A DNA stretch of 9,194 nt from Pseudomonadota bacterium (lineage in GTDB: Bacteria > Desulfobacterota > Anaeroferrophillalia > Anaeroferrophillales > Anaeroferrophillaceae): NCBI GenBank assembly GCA_011042595.1, contig DQWO01000166.1:1-9194 (forward strand), in the 5' to 3' direction. Under the pieces are notes generated by a model, which was not told the DNA's origin, did no database searches, and saw nothing but the letters and a program-made list of their open reading frames with translations. The position numbers were made by a program, and so were the translations under genes. Positions 7,184 through 9,194 of this stretch are shown here, piece by piece (within the stretch, counting starts at the first letter, position 1; the number at the start of each line of letters is the position of its first letter).

Positions 7184-7209
7184 GTATGGAGTTATGTACA
7201 ACTGACTAT

Positions 7210-7623
7210 TTAACCAAGTGTTTTGTAGGAAGACGGATCTTTTCTGATTGCCAAAATCTCATCCTCCTCCAGGGTGTGGTAACGTTTATATATAAGGATG
7301 AGAGTTGCCAGGGCAACCCCGGTGGTCGCGATTGAAACGACGATTGCTGTCAGCATCAGGACATGGGGCAGGGGGTTGAGATAGTCGGCTACCTTGATGA
7401 GGTGCTGGCCATGACCGTGACCATGTCCCATAATAATCGGAACCGTGGCACCGCCTTTCTTGACCCCGATGGAGACGAAAAAGAGGATGATTGAGGTCTG
7501 GAAGATATTCATGCCGATTAGTTTCTTGACGAGGTTGCGCTTGCCCATCATGGCATAGAGACCGATCATCATGAGGACAACGTAGATCCAGAAATTATAT
7601 TTGGCAAGAATATATTCGAGCAT
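7210..7623 (-). CDS. mnhC: Mrp-type antiporter subunit C (NuoK-like)
   Basis: A 137-residue protein with three membrane helices at about 11-27, 36-54 and 88-112, as in NuoK and MrpC/MnhC. Family signatures are LIGMNIFQTSIILFFVSIG (35-53) and NPLPHVLMLTAIVVSIATT (83-101). The loop between helices 2 and 3 contains GHGHGHGQH (66-74), predicted to face the periplasm because the first loop (GKRNLVKK) is positively charged. The hydrophilic tail HTLEEDEILAIRKD would be cytoplasmic. In Mrp, subunit C bridges the D-type subunit to the rest of the complex. The ATG directly follows the TAG of the MbhE-like gene with no gap, and GGGAGG inside that gene's end acts as the ribosome binding site. Confidence 0.9.
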   Translation of the reverse strand: MLEYILAKYNFWIYVVLMMIGLYAMMGKRNLVKKLIGMNIFQTSIILFFVSIGVKKGGATVPIIMGHGHGHGQHLIKVADYLNPLPHVLMLTAIVVSIATTGVALATLILIYKRYHTLEEDEILAIRKDPSSYKTLG

Positions 7624-7914
7624 CTATTTTTTTCCTCCCCGGCGACGCAAGAGAAAGAGACAGGAGATCGCGGCCGTGAAAATTACTGTTGTCTCTCCCA
7701 AGGTATCGTAGCCCCGGTAATCGGCCAGAACCGCCGAAACGATGTTGGGCGTGGCGGTTTTTTCCGTGGCTTCAAGGATATAGCGTGGTGAGACATGAGC
7801 GTTGGCTGGAGAATCTGGGTCGCCCCAGGCCGGCATGTCATGAATGCCGTAAATCAGCAGGGCCCCAGTCATGATGACCGCAACCCAAGAGATCAGTTTA
7901 AACCAGTTCTTCAT
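7624..7914 (-). CDS. MbhE-like / MrpA C-terminal-domain-like membrane subunit
   Basis: A 96-residue protein with helices at about 7-24 and 74-90 around an outside loop. The segment PNIVSAVLADYRGYDTLGE (56-74) is the signature shared by MbhE of membrane-bound hydrogenases, the last part of MrpA and the N-terminal part of some MnhB proteins. It includes conserved charged residues Asp65, Arg67, Asp70 and Glu74. The tail RRRGGKK is basic and likely cytoplasmic. The ATG at 7914 is preferred over a TTG one codon earlier, because it lies 10 bases after a perfect TAAGGAGGT and overlaps the stop of the DUF4040 gene as TGATG. As a separate gene it matches the split arrangement of archaeal Mbh-type modules rather than the fused MrpA of Bacillus. 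Confidence 0.85.
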   Translation of the reverse strand: MKNWFKLISWVAVIMTGALLIYGIHDMPAWGDPDSPANAHVSPRYILEATEKTATPNIVSAVLADYRGYDTLGETTVIFTAAISCLFLLRRRGGKK

Positions 7915-8159
7915 CAATCCTTTGACCTCCTTACGGTTTTGAATACTGCGGCCACAAAAAGAACTGTGCCAACTCCAGCGGAAACCGTTGCTTCGGTGAA
8001 CGCTACATCTACCGCTCCCATTTCAGCCCACAGCAGGCACATGAAAAAGCTGTAAGCGCCAAGAATTATTACCGCACTCAGCAGGTCCTTGATGTTGATG
8101 GCTGCCAGGGCACAGATGATAACAAACAGTAATAAAAATAAATCCAGTTGCCAGATCAT
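7914..8159 (-). CDS. DUF4040 (MbhD-like) antiporter subunit
   Basis: An 81-residue protein with about three short membrane helices. The segment AEMGAVDVAFTEATVSAG (45-62) is the DUF4040/MbhD signature (Glu46, Asp51, Glu56), equivalent to part of the MrpA C-terminal region, where acidic residues line the proposed cation path. Asp25 in IKDLLSAV is also family-like. It is often annotated as MnhB-related or as hydrogenase subunit MbhD. Its start overlaps the mnhG stop as ATGA, and AAAGGA lies just upstream; its stop overlaps the next start as TGATG. Confidence 0.87.
   Translation of the reverse strand: MIWQLDLFLLLFVIICALAAINIKDLLSAVIILGAYSFFMCLLWAEMGAVDVAFTEATVSAGVGTVLFVAAVFKTVRRSKD
7925..7933 (-). 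promoter_or_regulatory. Perfect Shine-Dalgarno sequence for the MbhE-like gene
   Basis: TAAGGAGGT on the minus strand, fully complementary to the usual 16S rRNA 3' end, 10 bases before the ATG at 7914. It decides for that ATG, and it is the strongest ribosome binding site in the cluster. Confidence 0.75.
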
Positions 8160-8464
8160 TTTTTATCCTTTGTCCATGGTTGTACCCCGAGTCGGAAAGC
8201 AGCCCGGGAAAGCACATGGGTAGCCGTCGGGTTGGCAATATAGATAAATACAAGAATCAGGAGCATCTTGAAGCTGTCCAGGTTGATTCCATGGTGGACG
8301 ATCAGTCCGGCCATAATCATCAGCACCGCCAAGGTGTCACATTTTCCGGTGGCATGCATGCGGGTGAACATATCGGGAAAGCGCAACAGGCCGATAACAG
8401 AGGTTAAGAAGAAAAAGCAGCCGATCAGGATCATTATTATGGCAATAATATCACGCATTAGCAT
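8156..8464 (-). CDS. mnhG: Mrp-type antiporter subunit G
   Basis: A 102-residue protein with three membrane helices. The signature GLLRFPDMFTRMHATGKCDT (25-44) is characteristic of MnhG/MrpG/MbhC, and IANPTATHVLSRAA (76-89) is the usual end of the third helix. The start at 8464 overlaps the mnhF stop as TGATG; a second ATG two codons later is a possible alternative. Subunit G is needed for Mrp complex assembly and antiport in studied systems. Length and motifs are normal for the family. Confidence 0.93.
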   Translation of the reverse strand: MLMRDIIAIIMILIGCFFFLTSVIGLLRFPDMFTRMHATGKCDTLAVLMIMAGLIVHHGINLDSFKMLLILVFIYIANPTATHVLSRAAFRLGVQPWTKDKK

Positions 8465-8730
8465 CAGATTTCTCTTTTTGCTTCAAAATATTTGCTGGCT
8501 GCCAGGGTGCCGATGAAATTCAGCAGAGCGTATGACAGGCTTATGTCCAAAAACATTTCCACCCGGCCATACAAAAAGCCTATAATCACCAGAATGGTCA
8601 GGGTCTTGGTGCCAATGGCTCCGGTGGCCACGATACGGTCTCCCAGTGTCGGGCCGAAAACTACCCGGTAAAGGCAAAGGAAAACCATCAGGCAGAGGAA
8701 AATATCCACCGCCAGGAAAAAAGATTTCAT
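8464..8730 (-). CDS. mnhF: Mrp-type antiporter subunit F
   Basis: An 88-residue protein with three membrane helices. Signatures are RVVFGPTLGDRIVATGAIGT (22-41) with Asp31, and MFLDISLSYALLNFIGT (59-75) with Asp62, both typical of MnhF/MrpF/MbhB. The acidic residues are conserved in the family and are thought to matter for ion movement or assembly. AGGAG at 8737-8741 lies 6 bases before the ATG. The stop overlaps the mnhG start; the mnhB stop lies 33 bases upstream. Confidence 0.93.
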   Translation of the reverse strand: MKSFFLAVDIFLCLMVFLCLYRVVFGPTLGDRIVATGAIGTKTLTILVIIGFLYGRVEMFLDISLSYALLNFIGTLAASKYFEAKREI

Positions 8731-8763
8731 GAAACACTCCTGCAGGGAAAAAATACGAAAATC

Positions 8764-9194
8764 TTATTTTCCGCTACTGCAAATTTCTCCGGTTTGATTT
8801 TCATCAGCAGCAGTATCGCCTTTATTGTTGTTGGTTTCACTGTTTGCAACATCCATGATGATACTGTACATGGCCGCCATTACCGTCAGCGCCACCCCTG
8901 TTTCTATTCCCAGGATTCCCAGGGAACGGGCTTTTGGAGGTGCCACATGGAGAATGGAAACAAGGCGACTGTAATCAAGGAAATTGCCCCCCAGCAGTAG
9001 GCAGATAAAACCGATGCCGGCATAGATTAACACCCCGATGCTGCATAAGCGGCCAGCCGTTCCTAAGCTGAGACGGTCAAGGGCATCATCGTAGCCATAG
9101 ACCAGGAAAATCAATACCAGTGCCGCCGCCAGGATTACTCCTCCCTGAAACCCTCCTCCAGGAGAGTAATGGCCGTGAGCCAGGACATATAAAG
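8764..9194 (-). CDS. mnhB: Mrp-type antiporter subunit B, 5' end outside the window
   Basis: The frame is open to the right edge, so the N-terminus is missing; about 143 residues are visible. Reading in from the edge gives LYVLAHGHYSPGGGFQGG, the classic MnhB/MrpB motif, then VILAAALVLIFLVYG, a helix with LLLGGNFLDY, and the final helix LGILGIETGVALTVMAAMYS. The tail is hydrophilic and Asn/Asp/Glu-rich (about 27 residues), longer than I expect for the family. The TTG at 9114 is not the start, because the conserved motif lies before it. In the archaeal Mbh-type order MnhB comes after the MbhE-like gene; here it precedes mnhF. MnhE is not in the window and may be further upstream. Confidence 0.9.
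   Translation of the reverse strand, partial: LYVLAHGHYSPGGGFQGGVILAAALVLIFLVYGYDDALDRLSLGTAGRLCSIGVLIYAGIGFICLLLGGNFLDYSRLVSILHVAPPKARSLGILGIETGVALTVMAAMYSIIMDVANSETNNNKGDTAADENQTGEICSSGK

Noticed and set aside
7119..7209. A promoter in the mnhC-mnhD gap.
   Set aside because: TATAAA-like sequence is present on the minus strand, but no -35 element is found at proper spacing, so it is not called.
2083..9194. Respiratory complex I or a [NiFe]-hydrogenase operon.
   Set aside because: MnhB, MnhF, MnhG, DUF4040 and MbhE-like subunits are present, while no quinone-site, iron-sulfur or hydrogenase subunit is seen. An Mrp-type antiporter is the better reading.
1..9194. CRISPR arrays, tRNA or rRNA genes, insertion sequences, attachment sites.
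   Set aside because: No regularly spaced direct repeats, RNA gene motifs or transposase frames were seen by eye; coding sequence fills almost all of the window.

Overview
The window looks like a chromosomal segment of a Gram-negative, respiring or anaerobic bacterium. The best guess is Desulfobacterota (the former Deltaproteobacteria). This guess rests on two things: an LpoA/LppC-type outer-membrane lipoprotein, and the style of the Mrp-type cluster, which has separate DUF4040 and MbhE-like genes, three antiporter-like subunits and a small two-helix protein. Taxonomy is inferred from remembered family patterns, not from a search.

Left part (1-2049, plus strand): the 3' end of a phospholipase D-like (HKD) protein, overlapped by 25 bases by a 598-residue lipoprotein. 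The lipoprotein has a periplasmic-binding-protein fold of the penicillin-binding-protein-activator type. The two probably form the end of an operon whose start lies outside the window.

Right part (9194 down to 2083, minus strand): one compact gene cluster for a multisubunit Mrp-type cation/proton antiporter. In transcription order it reads: mnhB (5' end outside the window), mnhF, mnhG, a DUF4040 (MbhD-like) protein, an MbhE-like protein, mnhC (NuoK-like), an MnhD-like subunit, a second MrpA/MrpD/NuoL-like subunit, a 72-residue two-helix membrane protein, and a third antiporter-like subunit with a C-terminal extension. Most junctions overlap or abut (TGATG, ATGA, 0-1 base gaps, an 8-base overlap), so translation is probably coupled. 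The two larger gaps are 91 bases (mnhC to mnhD) and 45 bases (mnhD to the second large subunit). The plus and minus gene groups converge with only 33 bases between their stop codons, and no clear intrinsic terminator is visible there. No gene-free stretch exceeds 91 bases. No tRNA, rRNA, CRISPR or mobile element was seen.

How it may work: MnhB/F/G/C and the MbhD/MbhE-like proteins form the membrane scaffold and the proposed ion path. The three large subunits each carry a complex-I-like proton channel. Canonical Mrp has two such subunits (MrpA and MrpD), and in MrpA the MbhD/MbhE-like parts are fused. Here they are separate, and there are three large subunits with complementary losses of key lysines. 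No redox subunit (hydrogenase, NuoB/C/D/H/I-like) is visible, so a stand-alone secondary antiporter is the simplest reading. Genes upstream of the right edge could change that.
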